A stretch of DNA of 64,000 nucleotides from Symbiodinium natans (taxonomy: Eukaryota > Sar > Dinophyceae > Suessiales > Symbiodiniaceae): assembly GCA_905221605.1 (NCBI GenBank), contig CAJNDS010002190.1, forward strand, positions 1,425,288 to 1,489,287, read 5' to 3'. The position numbers were made by a program, and so were the translations under genes. Below, piece by piece: positions 62,166 through 64,000 of the stretch. How positions within the stretch are numbered: the first letter of the stretch is position 1; each line of letters opens with the position of its first letter. The notes beneath the pieces were generated by a model. The model ran no database searches. It was given only the letters and a program-made list of their open reading frames with translations, and was not told the DNA's origin.

Positions 62166-62579
62166 TGTCTCGCAAGATTGTTGAGCGCTGCTTGCTCAAC
62201 ATTGTAGAGACTCCCGTGTAGAGGGAGGAGTTTTCGAAACTCCGAAGGACCTTCTCGGTTCAGGGTTCAGGGTTTGGTGTCCAAATTTTTGCGGCTCTAT
62301 GGTGAGGGGTTGCTGAGGCTCAAGTCCTGCAAGACAGACCCTAAACTCTCAACCCCAAGCAGAAGCCCCTATCCCTAAACCCAACGAACCCCAAACCCCC
62401 AACCTCCAAATCCTACAAACCCTAGAAAAACCTTAAACCCCTCGACAAGCCTAACCCGAAACCCTAAACCCCAGAACCCTCTACTTCTTTGCATGACAAC
62501 TCCGCAGTGCACAGGAACGGTGGGGCTCTCGTCGGGCGCGCATCGACGCTGAAGAGGCTCCAATGATGAAGGGCCCGGA

Positions 62580-62675
62580 CAAACCCTAAACCCTAAACCC
62601 TAAACCCTAAACCCTAAACCCTAAACCCTAAACCCTAAACCCTAAACCCTAAACCCTAAACCCTAAACCTAAACC
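62580..62675 (-). repeat. CCCTAAA array, about 13 units
   Basis: Clean canonical array following GGGCCCGGACAA. Confidence 0.96.
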
Positions 62676-63215
62676 CAACCCCACAAATTAAAACAGCCAC
62701 CAAAAATTGCAACTAAGCCTGAAAGCCCGGCAGCCCACAACTCCCCTAGGCCCCAACTGCACCCCCACCCGAAACCCTCAAAAGGAGCACCCCTTTGCAG
62801 ACTAGTAGGGCTCCATACCTGAAGGTTTAAGCGCTTAGGGTTTAGGGGTTTAAGGTTTAGGGGTTAAGGGTTAGGGTTTATAGGGTTTTGGATAGGACCA
62901 CATGACCTAGTCCTCCCCCCCCCCCTCCCCCGGTAAACATTTGTAAAGTCACAGTCGGCAGAATTTCTGCCCGCGCTTCTGCTGCTTCATGGTGTCGATG
63001 CGTACTCATATGTTCTCTGTGGGGGGTCTTTGCTGTAGCCTTGGGGTTGTCATTACCTTTTTTGGGCTTCCTGGTTTTCTGAGGAGAGCAGCGCAAAATG
63101 TCCATATTTTTTGGGCAACGTACCTGGCTCGTAGTCGGTTGGGGCCCAGAGGGTTCCAAGAAAAAGAGCCCTCAGGAGTCCCATTCCCTACGAAAGGGCT
63201 GAACTCTGGGTTTAA

Positions 63216-63334
63216 TTGAGATGTTCCCCCTCATACTAGCAGTCCTTGACAGGGATTATATTGCTAACAGTCCTTCATACGGATTGTAGTACCCGATCCC
63301 TATCAAGGACTGTTAGTATAAGGGGAACATCCCA
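63216..63334. mobile_element. element family C, copy 5, with duplicated left arm
   Basis: TTGAGATGTTCCCCCTCATA at the left, GTTAGTATAAGGGGAACATC at the right. CTAACAGTCCTTCATACGGA is a second copy of the left-arm interior, so the left arm is duplicated internally. Confidence 0.85.
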
Positions 63335-63447
63335 ATTTATAAGGGCTTCGGGACCTTAAACAAACCCTAAACCTGTCCATTGAGGCTGTGGCGAAAGATG
63401 AGGCCGGCGCGTGAGTTCTCAGGGTGGTGAGTGGTAGAATGCCTAGA

Positions 63448-63645
63448 CCCTCACGGTCCATGTACCTAAATAGGGGTCGGAATAGGCACCTGGCCCCTAT
63501 AATTCTACAAAAATGGCCCCCCAAAACCCTGTTCTAATTATTCAGGCCCCTTTATTGAATACTTGGGCCTTAAAGTACTAAGTACTTCCTATACAGGAAC
63601 TTTGGGGCCCAAGTACGTAATCATGAGGTACATGGGCCCTTAGGG
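63448..63645. mobile_element. element family B, copy 6, with an internal insertion of about 70 bp
   Basis: CCTCACGGTCCATGTACCTA at the left and GGTACATGGGCCCTTAGGG at the right. The family arm sequence resumes at ACTTGGGCCTTAAAG (63561) after inserted GGGGTCGG...CCCCTATAATTC and CCCCCCAAAACC. Confidence 0.8.
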
Positions 63646-64000
63646 AGAGGGCGGTGGTGTTGGGCTTGTCGCTCTACTGTGGAGTCTCTTTCCCTTAGGC
63701 TTGAAATACCCGAAGAATCTTACAGAGTATGGTCCTTGAGCCCTGTAAGCCCAAATTCTTCAACTCCTGAACCCTAAACATAGACAACTAAGTGGTTTGG
63801 TAGTTCGAGTTGCGATCAAGAGAGTGAAGACTCGAGCTCATAGGCCGGTGCCGCGTTTCACTGGGCCCCCAGCCCATGCATGCCCAATCCTAACCCAATT
63901 GGGTTTAGGATATAGGGTTTAGGGTTAAGTAGGGACGCACTTCAAGACCGTTGCTCTTTGCCAGGGAGCTCCATCGTGTGACTGGAGAGACCGACAACCA
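63646..64000. other. unique sequence to window edge
   Basis: A few TTTAGGG units at 63902-63925; otherwise no repeat, frame or motif was recognised. Confidence 0.4.

Overview
The window looks like nuclear DNA of a dinoflagellate, probably a Symbiodinium/Polarella-type species (Suessiales); the species itself cannot be named. Four things point there. Plant-type telomere-like repeats (TTTAGGG/CCCTAAA) are scattered through more than 50 kb. A Ty1/copia element carries a Gag of the dinoflagellate type with a CCCH and a CCHC zinc finger. Introns begin with GA or GC instead of GT. Short terminal-inverted-repeat elements sit exactly where introns are. No rRNA, tRNA, CRISPR array or bacterial operon was seen.

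Layout. 1-9338 (minus strand) is a copia retrotransposon. ORF1 (8475-9338) overlaps, in another frame, an uninterrupted reading frame that runs from 8500 off the left edge. That frame is 2,833 codons with zinc fingers, protease, integrase, an extra oxygenase-like domain, reverse transcriptase and RNase H, and the catalytic residues are present. 9.5-11.6 kb is AT-rich and telomere-like repeat. 11662-13638 (plus) is a two-exon ankyrin-repeat gene whose single intron is a copy of a dispersed element. 13.6-48.4 kb is mostly non-coding: telomere-like arrays in both orientations, variant arrays (TTTATAGGG, TTTTGGGG), microsatellites, at least ten families of roughly 70-150 bp inverted-repeat elements, a 5'-truncated LINE inserted inside one of these (34751-35692), and small coding-like islands such as two leucine-rich-repeat exons. 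48478-54250 (plus) fits a seven-exon gene for a protein of about 1,354 residues: N-terminal helical region, RelA/SpoT-like domain, ankyrin region, then 14 WD40-like blades. Its exons join in frame only if all six introns use GA or GC donors. 54.2-64 kb returns to repeats, small elements and coding-like islands.

How it fits together. In the genes where frame and protein family fix the junctions, introns coincide with short mobile elements or telomere-like arrays, and two are bounded by 8-9 bp direct duplications overlapping the splice sites. This is what introner-type transposition would leave. Arrays are often arranged CCCTAAA - coding-like island - TTTAGGG, so an intron tends to start with TTTAGGG and end with CCCTAAA. 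The two most novel signals are the telomere-like repeats acting as intron material and the oxygenase-like domain inside the copia polyprotein. All family names rest on motif recognition by eye; no database search was possible.
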